Shown here in pieces: positions 14,529 through 21,259 of a stretch of DNA of 21,259 bases; the stretch's first letter is position 1, and the number at the start of each line of letters is the position of its first letter. This DNA comes from Bacillota bacterium. GTDB taxonomy: Bacteria > Eremiobacterota > SpSt-956 > JAKJGF01. The stretch covers positions 1-21,259 of the forward strand of contig JAKPQU010000354.1 of NCBI GenBank assembly GCA_029555925.1. The letters run 5' to 3'. The notes beneath the pieces were generated by a model that saw only the letters and a list, made by a program, of their open reading frames with translations, searched no databases and was not told the origin of the DNA. The position numbers and the translations under genes were made by a program.

Positions 14529-16421
14529 GTGAAAAAAAATTTTTTTATATACGTTACGCTGTTTTTTTCTTTTATCTTTTTATCAGGCACCGGTTACGCA
14601 GATGACAGTGTTTTCCCGGGATTATATTTTTCAGACAGGAACGGCTGGGTAACAGGTGAGAACGGTTCTATTTTTCACACGACAGACGGTGGTTATACAT
14701 GGCGCACTATCACCTGTGGTACGAAAGACAGACTCGTAGATGTCTGTGCCATAGATGAAAAGGATATATGGGTTTTATCTGCCGGTGGCACTCTCTTTCA
14801 CAGCAAAGATGAAGGACTCACCTGGAGTTATTTCAGTACAGGCTGTTCTTATATGACACATATTTATTTTACAGATAAAAATAATGGCTGGGTCTGCGGT
14901 TCGGGAGGAGTTATACTTCATACGGATAATGGAGGTATTTCCTGGATAAAACAGGCTTCCGGCACAGATAAAACCCTCTCGGAAATTCGTTTCCTGGATA
15001 TAAATAACGGATGGGTTCTGGAGGAAAACAGAACTCTGTATACTTCTGATGGCGGAAAAAAATGGGAAGTTTTAAATATAGATGGAATCGATTATATTCA
15101 TAGTATTTTCTTTATAGATTCAAACCATGGATGGGCAGCAGGAAATAATGGTTCATTGCTTCATACATCTGACGGAGGCGAAAACTGGAAAAAGATTCAG
15201 ATTGTTACTGATAATCTGAGGGATATTTTTTTTACCGATTTACAGAACGGCTGGATTGCAGGCGATGACGGTACTGTTTTACATACATCTGACGGAGGCG
15301 TAAACTGGTCATGTCAGAAAATAGACATGGAAAAGCTGGTAAAAGTTTATTTTATAGATAATAAAAAGGGCTGGGTTCTTGGCAGAGAAGGTTCTATATT
15401 TCATACGAATGACGGCGGTCTTACCTGGAAGGTTCAGAACAGCGGAACAGGTGAGGAACTTCGAGGAGTTTATTTCACGGATCGTCTGAACGGATGGGCT
15501 ACAGGTAAGAGTTTTAACAGAGGCGGTATCATCTTACATACCTCCGACGGAGGTCATTCCTGGGAAATTCAGAATGAAAGATTTGCCGGTACCGGCGATA
15601 ATAAATTTACGGGAGTCTATTTCTCCGATAAAAATAACGGATGGGTAACAGGTTTCGGAGGTACAGTGCTCCACACCTCGGACGGAGGTAAAACCTGGGA
15701 AAAACAGAACACCGGAACAGATGAAGACCTTGTTAGGATATTCTTCGTAGATTCCCTTCTCGGATGGATTGTCGGGGGAAGATGGGACGGAGGAAAGATT
15801 CTCCATACATGTGACGGAGGACATACATGGACTCCTCAGATAAGCGGCCTTTCCGATCCGCTTGCAGGGATTTATTTTATAGATAAAGATACCGGATGGG
15901 CAGCGGGATTTGAAGGAGTAATAATTCATACGGAAGATGGCGGAAATACCTGGAAAAAACAGTATGAGTATAAAAAAGAAGGTTTAACATCTGTATATTT
16001 CCTGGATAAGAATAGAGGCTTTGTTACAGGTATAGACGGGACGTTGCTTCATACAATTGACGGTGGAAATAACTGGTATATTGAAAAGAAAAATTTTAAT
16101 ATTATGGGTATTTATTTTGCCGATTCTGCAAAGGGATGGATGTACGGCGGAAAAACTGATAATGACGGCATATACAGAGGGGTTATTTTACACAGTTCTG
16201 ACGGAGGAGTGACATGGAACTGCCAGAGGGAAGATATTTCTGATTTAATCAGGGATATTTATTTTACTGATCCTCTTAACGGGCTGGCTGTGGGAGGCAC
16301 TGTTGTTGACTATAAACCGGGATCTAATAACGGCGGTTCAGGCATTATATTATATACATCTGACGGAGGTCTTACCTGGAAAACAGTTTACAGGAGCCTT
16401 AAACCGGGAAATATTGAGTGA
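14529..16421 (+). CDS. secreted YCF48-like repeat (beta-propeller) protein
   Basis: The 630-aa product has an N-terminal signal peptide (residues 1-24, cleavage likely after GTGYA) followed by 14 repeats of about 40-45 residues. The pattern is F-x-D-x-x-x-G-W-x-x-G-x-x-G-x-[IL]-x-H-T-x-DGG-x-x-W. This is the YCF48/photosystem-II-stability-factor-like or BNR-type propeller. Fourteen units would fit two seven-bladed propellers. In photosynthetic organisms the family is a photosystem assembly factor, but no such context exists here, so read this as an extracellular protein of unknown binding partner. GTG start at 14529, with GAGGT 10 nt upstream. It lies 13 nt after the lipoprotein gene and ends inside a strong terminator. 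A paralog begins at 20881. Confidence 0.87.
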   Translation: MKKNFFIYVTLFFSFIFLSGTGYADDSVFPGLYFSDRNGWVTGENGSIFHTTDGGYTWRTITCGTKDRLVDVCAIDEKDIWVLSAGGTLFHSKDEGLTWSYFSTGCSYMTHIYFTDKNNGWVCGSGGVILHTDNGGISWIKQASGTDKTLSEIRFLDINNGWVLEENRTLYTSDGGKKWEVLNIDGIDYIHSIFFIDSNHGWAAGNNGSLLHTSDGGENWKKIQIVTDNLRDIFFTDLQNGWIAGDDGTVLHTSDGGVNWSCQKIDMEKLVKVYFIDNKKGWVLGREGSIFHTNDGGLTWKVQNSGTGEELRGVYFTDRLNGWATGKSFNRGGIILHTSDGGHSWEIQNERFAGTGDNKFTGVYFSDKNNGWVTGFGGTVLHTSDGGKTWEKQNTGTDEDLVRIFFVDSLLGWIVGGRWDGGKILHTCDGGHTWTPQISGLSDPLAGIYFIDKDTGWAAGFEGVIIHTEDGGNTWKKQYEYKKEGLTSVYFLDKNRGFVTGIDGTLLHTIDGGNNWYIEKKNFNIMGIYFADSAKGWMYGGKTDNDGIYRGVILHSSDGGVTWNCQREDISDLIRDIYFTDPLNGLAVGGTVVDYKPGSNNGGSGIILYTSDGGLTWKTVYRSLKPGNIE

Positions 16422-16457
16422 CGAAAGAGGAACATTATTCCTCTTTCGTCATTTTTT
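16419..16457 (+). terminator. intrinsic terminator with stop codons of both flanking genes in its stem
   Basis: A perfect 14-bp inverted repeat (TGACGAAAGAGGAA, 5-nt loop, TTCCTCTTTCGTCA) is followed by six T. The first three bases are the TGA of the propeller gene. The last three, read on the - strand, are the TGA of the truncated C11-like gene. Only the + side has a T-tract, so it should terminate the + strand operon best. Confidence 0.92.
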
Positions 16458-16730
16458 CATTATGGATTTTTCCTCAAGGGCAACTATATGGGTATTCTTA
16501 TCAGAGCCTACCAGTTCCTGATTATCGATAATATCTGTGAGAGGTTCTTTTAGATTGCAGTCTGCCGCAATATAATTCATAAAAAGCCATTTTTTTGCAG
16601 GTTTTATTGCTTCTGTATTATCTTTTGTTCCCAGTTCAACCCTGTCTGAAACATTTTTCTCCGGAGTGCACCCTGCCTTTGCCTGATTTACCGGAAGAGA
16701 TGTAAAATTATTTATTTTATTTATATTCAT
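16449..16730 (-). CDS. truncated clostripain-like (C11) N-terminal protein
   Basis: This is a 93-codon gene with a very strong SD (AAAAAGGAGAGG, 5 nt before ATG 16730). Residues 1-42 look like a disordered propeptide. Residues 46-84, starting KKWLFMNYIAADCNL and including QELVGSDKNTHIVAL, match the beginning of C11 peptidase domains as I know them (W-x-F-M-V-Y-x-A-A-D-x-N-L, then E-x-V-G-S). The catalytic His and Cys lie further on in that family and are missing here. The frame stops in the terminator stem straight after the second beta strand. It is probably a 3'-deleted gene whose start is intact, or a very small derived protein. The family call is moderately sure. Activity as a peptidase is excluded. 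Confidence 0.6.
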   Translation of the reverse strand: MNINKINNFTSLPVNQAKAGCTPEKNVSDRVELGTKDNTEAIKPAKKWLFMNYIAADCNLKEPLTDIIDNQELVGSDKNTHIVALEEKSIMKK

Positions 16731-16769
16731 GGTACCTCTCCTTTTTAATTTTTACTCTGTCTTTATTTA

Positions 16770-16800
16770 TTAATTATGGATTGTTATGAAACTAAATATA
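16770..16800 (-). repeat. left end of the TATAG element, solo
   Basis: Read on the - strand it matches the left end of copy A in 28 of 31 positions, including TTAGTTTCATAAC and ATCCATAA. With the right end at 13366 it encloses 3.4 kb of genes. Confidence 0.7.
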
Positions 16801-16903
16801 TAATACTATTTAAATCTTCTATAGTAAGATAAAATTTCGCCCCTGCTCCCGATTCATATCCGCTCAGATAAATTTTTAAGATTCCGTCCTGTATATCAGA
16901 TGG
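16784..16903 (-). pseudogene. orphan open frame, probable gene remnant cut by repeat end
   Basis: A 39-codon stop-free frame has no start codon. Its product segment (GILKIYLSGYESGAGAKFYL then TIEDLNSIIYL) has the look of real protein. The last codons and the TAA come from the repeat end at 16770-16800, as if an insertion had cut the gene. I do not recognise the family. It could also be chance. Confidence 0.3.
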
Positions 16904-16934
16904 TTACGGATTGGCCTGTTGCGGTACTAAGAAA

Positions 16935-18500
16935 TCAGTCTTTCAGATAATGACATCCTCTGGAGTTATCATTATGAAGTGCAGAACTGACGATAAGCAA
17001 GGCACTTACAATCGCATTTCGTAATTCAATAATATCTCTGTTTAATTTTGCTTCTTTGTAAAATTTAAAAATTCTGTGGGAATAGTAATTGAGATCTGCC
17101 TGTGCTCTTTCCAGTCCTTTTTTTGTTTTTACAATGCCTGCATAATTCCACATTGTAAGCTGAATGGCCTGAAGATCCTGTTTTAAAAGGAGGGGGTCAA
17201 ATTCTTCTACATGCTCCGGCAGTTTCCAGTCAGGAATTTCGTTGAATCTCTCTCTGTTTATTTCTTTAAAATTATTGATAATATCCTCTGCCGATTCTTT
17301 TCCCCATAATAATCCTTCCAGCAATGATGTAGAAGCAAGCCTGTTTGAACCATGAAGGCCTGTACAGCTTACTTCCCCTGTGGCATATAGATTTTTCAGG
17401 GATGTTCTTCCGTAAAGATCTACTTTTATACCGCCACATATATAGTGAGCGGCAGGTACAATCGGTATTGGCTCTTTTGTTATGTCTATACCGCCTGAGA
17501 GGCATTTTGTATATATACGGGAAAATCTTTCTTTAAGCGGCCTTTCACCTTTATAATGATTGGCAAGATCTAAAAGCATATATTCAGTGCCGAGTTTATT
17601 CATTTCCTCGAATAGTGCTCTTGCAATGGCATCACGGGGGGCAAGTTCTTTCATCGGAGTATAACGCTCTATGAATTCCCTCCCGTAAGGATCAAGCAGT
17701 TTCGCCCCTTCTCCTCTCAGGGATTCTGAAATTAAAAATCTTTTAATATCTTTATGAAAAAGGCATGTAGGATGGAATTGTATAAATTCGGCATTTATAA
17801 TATCGGCACCTGCTCTGTATGCCATACTCATTCCGTCGCCTGTTGCGGAAGGAGGGTTTGTTGTATGCTGATATAGATTGCCGACTCCCCCTGTGGCAAG
17901 TATGACATAGTGGGAAAAATATGTTTTAACGTCTCCCGTTTTATTATCCAGAACATATACTCCCATTATTTCACGTGCTTTATAAAGTTCCTGACAATCT
18001 CTTGAATGATGGTTGTTTGAAATCAAATCTATGGCCGTATGGGAGTTTAATATGGGAATATCGATTTTTTTTGCATAATTTATCAGATATTCCTGTATTT
18101 TTTCACCTGTATGATCTTTATAATGTACAATTCTTCTTTCCGAATGTGCCGCTTCTCCCGCATAGTCTATTGAACCGTCTGATGATTTTATAAATGGTAT
18201 GTCGAGTCTGTCGATCAGAAAATCAAAAACAAGCTTCGGCCCTTTTTCTGCAAGCTTATTTACCGCATCAATATTATTATAATGGTATCCTGCTTTAAAT
18301 ATATCGTCTGCAAGTTTTTCCGGGCTGTCAGTTTCTTTCCAGGCAATAATACCTCCCTGGGCATAATTGGTATTTGTCTCGCATATAACATCGTTTTTTG
18401 TTATAACCAGAACATCGAGTCCTTTTTCTTTTAAATATATGGCAGCAGTCAGGCCGGCAATGCCTGTTCCGATTATTATGACATCATGGATTTCTCTCAT
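16935..18500 (-). CDS. nadB: L-aspartate oxidase
   Basis: This FAD enzyme oxidises L-aspartate to iminoaspartate, the first step of de novo NAD synthesis, handing the product to NadA. It is 521 aa, close to the usual length. Diagnostic features are the FAD dinucleotide motif IIIGTGIAGLTAA (8-20), TNYAQGGI, the substrate-site FHPTCLF and SESLRGEGA, AAHYICGGI, and the FAD-binding end ATGEVSCTGLHGSNRLASTS. The C-terminal helical domain is present. A good SD (GGGAGGAAA, about 8 nt) precedes ATG 18500. It is the third gene of a nadC-nadA-nadB operon. The preceding 26-codon ORF stops immediately before this ATG. No terminator is obvious after the stop. Confidence 0.95.
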   Translation of the reverse strand: MREIHDVIIIGTGIAGLTAAIYLKEKGLDVLVITKNDVICETNTNYAQGGIIAWKETDSPEKLADDIFKAGYHYNNIDAVNKLAEKGPKLVFDFLIDRLDIPFIKSSDGSIDYAGEAAHSERRIVHYKDHTGEKIQEYLINYAKKIDIPILNSHTAIDLISNNHHSRDCQELYKAREIMGVYVLDNKTGDVKTYFSHYVILATGGVGNLYQHTTNPPSATGDGMSMAYRAGADIINAEFIQFHPTCLFHKDIKRFLISESLRGEGAKLLDPYGREFIERYTPMKELAPRDAIARALFEEMNKLGTEYMLLDLANHYKGERPLKERFSRIYTKCLSGGIDITKEPIPIVPAAHYICGGIKVDLYGRTSLKNLYATGEVSCTGLHGSNRLASTSLLEGLLWGKESAEDIINNFKEINRERFNEIPDWKLPEHVEEFDPLLLKQDLQAIQLTMWNYAGIVKTKKGLERAQADLNYYSHRIFKFYKEAKLNRDIIELRNAIVSALLIVSSALHNDNSRGCHYLKD

Positions 18501-18581
18501 TTATATTTCCTCCCGGGTTTTAATCATTTTCTCTAAAGATTTTTTTGCATTTTCTTTAAAATTTTCAATGATTTCCTTCAT
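18501..18581 (-). CDS. 26-codon ORF from duplicated nadA 3' end
   Basis: This ORF runs ATG to TAA between nadA and nadB with a 1-nt gap after the nadA stop and none before the nadB ATG. Its residues 6-20 (ENFKENAKKSLEKMI) are identical to a stretch near the NadA C-terminus, because a 46-bp segment is duplicated. The nadB SD lies within its last codons. It may be translated as a coupling peptide, or be a harmless duplication scar. Translation is unproven. Confidence 0.4.
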   Translation of the reverse strand: MKEIIENFKENAKKSLEKMIKTREEI

Positions 18582-18649
18582 CTTATTTACTTTCTGAAAT
18601 TTCAATCATTTTCTCTAAAGATTTTTTTGCATTTTCTTTAAAATTTTCA
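18522..18649. repeat. 46-bp direct repeat at nadA/nadB junction
   Basis: Bases 18522-18567 are identical to 18604-18649 (46 of 46, offset 82). The right copy encodes the NadA C-terminal region and the left copy lies in the nadA-nadB gap. The offset is not a multiple of three, but the duplicate is rescued by a new ATG one base after the nadA stop. Confidence 0.9.
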
Positions 18650-19632
18650 CAGGCTTTTATTTCAAATCTTAATTTACCTGAGCCTTTTATATAATCGAAA
18701 ATTGAATCCAGGGACAGTGCCAGATCGGAAAGGCTTATTTTTTCCATATTACTGCATGACGATTCCGTTAACGGTATAACTGTTTTATCTTTACATTCTT
18801 CTGCAAGTCTTCCGACAAAGTTAAATTCTGTCCCTATACCCCATATAGAACCCGGTTTACTTTCTTTTACAGTATGCCATATTTTCTCTGTAGAGCCGGC
18901 TATGTCCGACATTGTGACAACCTCTTCGTCACACTCGGGATGGACTATAATCTTTATGTCTTTATATTTTTCCCTGAGATTAACTATATGGGAAGGCGTA
19001 AACATTTTATGGACAATACAGAAACCGTCCCATATAAATAGCCGGCCGGTTTTTATATTACCTTCAAAGGATAAATTTCTTTTTATTTTTATGATTTCAT
19101 CTTTTTTTAGCTCGAGTGATTTTGCCGTATTTATGCCCAGATTGTAATCGGGAGAAAAAAACACCGATTTTCCCTGATTGAAATAATATTCAAGTATTTT
19201 CTTTGCATTGGAACTTGTACAGGCAGAGCCTCCCCGGTCGCCACAGAAACTCTTCATATCTTCGTAGGAATTTACATATACTACGGGCACCACTTCTTTA
19301 TTACAATGTTCTCTTATTTTATTATAAACTTCTTTTGCCTTTTCTGCCGTTATCATTTCAGCCATAGGGCATCCTGCCTCCATGTCAGGCATGACGATTT
19401 TCTGTGTTTGTTTTGCGAGAATACCTGCACCTTCTGCCATAAATTTTACGCCACAGAAAAGGATAAATTCGGCATTACTCCTGCTGCCTTCTACTGCAAG
19501 TTTATAGGAGTCCCCGATTACATCGGCCAGTTTTACAATCTCAATATTCTGATAGTGATGTGCCAGTATGGTAAGTTTGTCTTTCAGAAGGTCTTTCTTT
19601 TCTTTTATTTTAGAAATCAAATCTTCATTCAT
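18583..19632 (-). CDS. nadA: quinolinate synthase
   Basis: This enzyme condenses iminoaspartate with dihydroxyacetone phosphate to quinolinate, using an oxygen-sensitive 4Fe-4S cluster. The 349-aa length is typical. Motifs are ILAHHYQN (22-29), VIGDSYKLA, GCPMAEMI (Cys88), VYVNSYEDMK, CTSSNA, WDGFCIVH (Cys205), VHPEC, and TESSCSNM (Cys293). Cys88, Cys205 and Cys293 are the likely cluster ligands. The spacing between the first two is longer than in compact homologs, consistent with an insertion around residues 170-196. ATG 19632 has GGAAG about 8 nt upstream and is 13 nt from the nadC stop. The C-terminal tail is the source of the 46-bp duplication. Confidence 0.95.
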   Translation of the reverse strand: MNEDLISKIKEKKDLLKDKLTILAHHYQNIEIVKLADVIGDSYKLAVEGSRSNAEFILFCGVKFMAEGAGILAKQTQKIVMPDMEAGCPMAEMITAEKAKEVYNKIREHCNKEVVPVVYVNSYEDMKSFCGDRGGSACTSSNAKKILEYYFNQGKSVFFSPDYNLGINTAKSLELKKDEIIKIKRNLSFEGNIKTGRLFIWDGFCIVHKMFTPSHIVNLREKYKDIKIIVHPECDEEVVTMSDIAGSTEKIWHTVKESKPGSIWGIGTEFNFVGRLAEECKDKTVIPLTESSCSNMEKISLSDLALSLDSIFDYIKGSGKLRFEIKACENFKENAKKSLEKMIEISESK

Positions 19633-19645
19633 TATCTTTTCTTCC

Positions 19646-20476
19646 TTATCTGATTTTTTTCTTTAAAGAAAAATCGAAAGCTTTTACGGAATGGGTCAGT
19701 TCTCCTGCAGAAATATAATCCACACCTGTATGAGATACTTCCTGGATTCTTTCCAGAAACATGTTCCCCGAAGCTTCTACTTCAATTTTTTTGCCTATTA
19801 GATCGACAGCTTTTTTCATTGTTTCAGTATCCATATTATCCAGCATTATTCTATCAACTTTACATTCCAGTGCATCGTTTACTTCTGATAAATTTCTTGT
19901 TTCAACCTCTATCTTATATTTTTTTCCCCATTTATTCCTTACTTTTTCAACTGCTTTCGCGATACTTCCCGCTGCATCGATATGGGTGTCCTTGATCATT
20001 ACCATATCATATAATCCCATCCTGTGATTATAGCCGCCTCCGCAGCGAACAGCATATTTTTGAAGTATTCTTAATCCGGGTGCTGTTTTTCTTGTATCCA
20101 GAATTTTTACTCTTCCTTCTGCTCTCTGGACAAAATGCCAGGTTTTTGTGGCAATTCCGCTTAAATGACAGATGAAATTCAGCCCTACTCTTTCTCCGAT
20201 TAAAATACTGGCGACTTTCCCCTTTAATTCTGCAACAATATCACCGTTTTTTATTCTGTCACCATCATTAAAGTGAAAGTCGATTGTGCAGGTTTCATCA
20301 ATCATATGAAAGACTTTTTCGAAGATTTCTTTACCGCATAAAATGCCGTTATCTTTGGATAATACTATATATTCGCCTGTTTCATCTCCAAAAATGGCAT
20401 TACTTGTAATATCCCCTTTTTTCCCTGAATCTTCTTTTAACGCACCCTTTATCACTTTTTCTATTTCTTTGTTCAT
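19646..20476 (-). CDS. nadC: nicotinate-nucleotide pyrophosphorylase (carboxylating)
   Basis: This enzyme converts quinolinate and PRPP to nicotinate mononucleotide. At 276 aa it is the normal size. Signature residues are ALKEDSGKKGDIT near the N-terminus, GERVGLNFICHLSGIAT (94-110), LDTRKTAPGLR (126-136), RCGGGYNHR (144-152) and IKDTH (161-165). Later come IEVETRN, RIMLDNM, EASGN and VDYISAGELTHS of the barrel strands. It is the first gene of the nad operon on the - strand. ATG 20476 has GGGAGAAG upstream. Its promoter must lie in 20477-20700, which is mostly the element copy at 20545-20691. I see no clear NiaR or NrtR operator. Confidence 0.96.
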   Translation of the reverse strand: MNKEIEKVIKGALKEDSGKKGDITSNAIFGDETGEYIVLSKDNGILCGKEIFEKVFHMIDETCTIDFHFNDGDRIKNGDIVAELKGKVASILIGERVGLNFICHLSGIATKTWHFVQRAEGRVKILDTRKTAPGLRILQKYAVRCGGGYNHRMGLYDMVMIKDTHIDAAGSIAKAVEKVRNKWGKKYKIEVETRNLSEVNDALECKVDRIMLDNMDTETMKKAVDLIGKKIEVEASGNMFLERIQEVSHTGVDYISAGELTHSVKAFDFSLKKKIR

Positions 20477-20544
20477 TATTTATCTTCTCCCTCAATAGAT
20501 AAAATTATTCAAAGAATATTCTATTTTAATTACAGGAATTCCTT

Positions 20545-20691
20545 TATAGTTAGTTTCATAACTATCTATAAATAATGACCTCGTGATGCGTAAAGCGTAA
20601 TGCGTGATGCGCAGGGATTAAACCCTGTCACGCGTTACGCGTTACGCGTCACGACAAACTTGAATTCTAATAAGTTATGAAATACACTATA
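20545..20691. mobile_element. TATAG-end MITE-like element, copy B (intact)
   Basis: This 147-bp element has imperfect terminal inverted repeats (TATAG plus TTTCATAAC at the left, GTTATGAAA plus CTATA at the right). TA lies at each end, as in a possible TA target duplication. It fills much of the space between nadC and the divergent YCF48 gene. It is the uninterrupted counterpart of copy A. Confidence 0.82.
20581..20654. repeat. long hairpin of inverted heptads in copy B
   Basis: The left arm, 20581-20616 (TCGTGATGCGTAAAGCGTAA and on to CAGGG), pairs with the right arm, 20623-20654 (CCCTG to CACGA), across a 6-nt ATTAAA loop. Where the arms differ the changes are mostly C to T in the left arm, which keeps G-U pairing in a + strand RNA. 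A GCG bulge remains in the left arm. Confidence 0.75.
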
Positions 20692-20792
20692 ACAGGTATT
20701 TTGAGTCAGATAGCAAAAATTTGATTCTATGATATAATATTTCTATAAAGATACACCTTGCAGACGCATTATGTATCACGATTACAGTATTA

Positions 20793-20846
20793 TAGTGAAA
20801 AGTGAAAAGAACAGGACATTTCTCACTATTCACTACTCACTACTCA
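20793..20846 (+). promoter_or_regulatory. GTGAAAA/TTCACTA inverted element, copy 2
   Basis: TAGTGAAAAGTGAAAAGAAC, then AGGAC, then TCACTAT TCACTAC TCACTAC units make opposed 7-nt repeats. It ends 35 nt before the second YCF48 gene and matches 13400-13442 before the first YCF48 operon. Confidence 0.55.
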
Positions 20847-20880
20847 TTTTTTACTCCTTATTTTTAAGAAAGGAATTATT

Positions 20881-21259
20881 ATGAAAAAATTTTTTTTTAT
20901 AAATCTTATTTTATTTTTAATATTGTTATCGGGCGTAACTTACGGACAGGACAGAGTATTTTCAGGCCTTGATTTTTCCGATTCCTTAAATGGATGGGTT
21001 GCAGGGGAGAGCGGAACTATCTTTTATACACAGGACGGAGGCCGTACATGGCAGTCTATGGATTTAAATACATCTGATGATTTCGCAGACATTTATGTGG
21101 CAGACGGTAAAGAGGTATGGCTTGTGTCTGTTCCCGGTGTTATATTTCATACCAGTGATCATGGCCTTACATGGAGTTATTATAAAAGCAACAGTCCTTT
21201 TCTGACATCTATATGTTTTACCGGTAAACAGAACGGCTGGGTATGCGGAGGAGGGGGAG
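20881..21259 (+). CDS. second YCF48-like secreted protein, 5' part
   Basis: This gene runs off the window end; 126 codons are visible. Its N-terminal signal peptide (MKKFFFINLILFLILLSG, cleavage around TYG) is followed by the same repeats as the protein at 14529: LNGWVAGESGTIF, TQDGGRTW, GVIFHTSDHGLTWSYY and QNGWVCGGGG. The first three repeats align one-to-one with the earlier paralog, including the odd WSYY/WSYF segment. SD GAAAGGA lies 6 nt before the ATG. It is divergent from the nad operon. Its upstream region has the GTGAAAA/TTCACTA element that also precedes the first YCF48 operon. Confidence 0.85.
   Translation, partial: MKKFFFINLILFLILLSGVTYGQDRVFSGLDFSDSLNGWVAGESGTIFYTQDGGRTWQSMDLNTSDDFADIYVADGKEVWLVSVPGVIFHTSDHGLTWSYYKSNSPFLTSICFTGKQNGWVCGGGG

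Noticed and set aside
20477..20544. NAD-responsive operator (NiaR or NrtR type) before nadC
   Set aside because: There is no convincing symmetric site apart from the element's own inverted repeat.
1..21259. tRNA or rRNA genes
   Set aside because: No cloverleaf or rRNA-like stretch was recognised on either strand.

Overview
This is an AT-rich bacterial window. Genes are closely spaced, Shine-Dalgarno (SD) sites are clear, several starts are TTG or GTG, and the intergenic DNA is full of repeats. I cannot name the phylum from sequence alone. Secreted YCF48-type propeller proteins, a SUMF1-type lipoprotein, a C11-peptidase-like fragment, a Nif11-type RiPP precursor and abundant repeats suggest an uncultured environmental lineage, probably with a Gram-negative-type envelope. 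Eremiobacterota (Xenobia) is a weak guess.

Layout. (1) 1-8549 is a RiPP-like locus. Four full-length paralogous B12-binding-type radical SAM proteins (about 569-587 aa) surround one small precursor (4318-4599) with a Nif11-like leader, an Ala-Gly cleavage motif and an 18-residue core. Paralogs 1 and 2 are in tandem on +, paralog 3 is on + after the precursor, and paralog 4 is on - and convergent with 3. All four end in a conserved segment that looks like a PqqD-like winged helix (RiPP recognition element). No exporter is visible. (2) 8550-9377 is a repeat-rich non-coding stretch with one transposon-like element nested in another. (3) 9378-13363 carries an S9 serine peptidase, an unusual fusion of a uracil-DNA-glycosylase-like domain to a methyltransferase, and a PAS protein with two CxxC motifs. 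(4) 13366-16800 holds a SUMF1-domain lipoprotein, a secreted 14-repeat YCF48-like protein and a truncated C11-like protein. This segment is bounded by the two separated ends of the same element that occurs whole at 8850-9081 and 20545-20691, so it may be a mobilised cassette. (5) 16935-20476 (-) is a nadC-nadA-nadB operon for de novo NAD synthesis, with a partial duplication that makes a 26-codon ORF between nadA and nadB. (6) 20881 to the window end is the start of a second YCF48-like secreted protein.

How the genes may work together. The precursor and four radical SAM enzymes plausibly form one peptide-maturation pathway. The enzymes would bind the leader through their C-terminal domains and modify the short Cys-free core. 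The nearby S9 peptidase could remove or trim the leader, but this rests on proximity only. The nad operon is housekeeping. The secreted propeller and SUMF1 proteins form an independent envelope module.

Intergenic DNA is dominated by arrays of a 7-bp unit (GTAACGC and its complement GCGTTAC, with GTGACGC caps), many in inverted pairs. They occur inside at least two element families. The best novelty candidates are the four-enzyme, one-precursor RiPP locus with fused recognition domains, the UDG-like/methyltransferase fusion, and the element ends flanking 3.4 kb of cargo.
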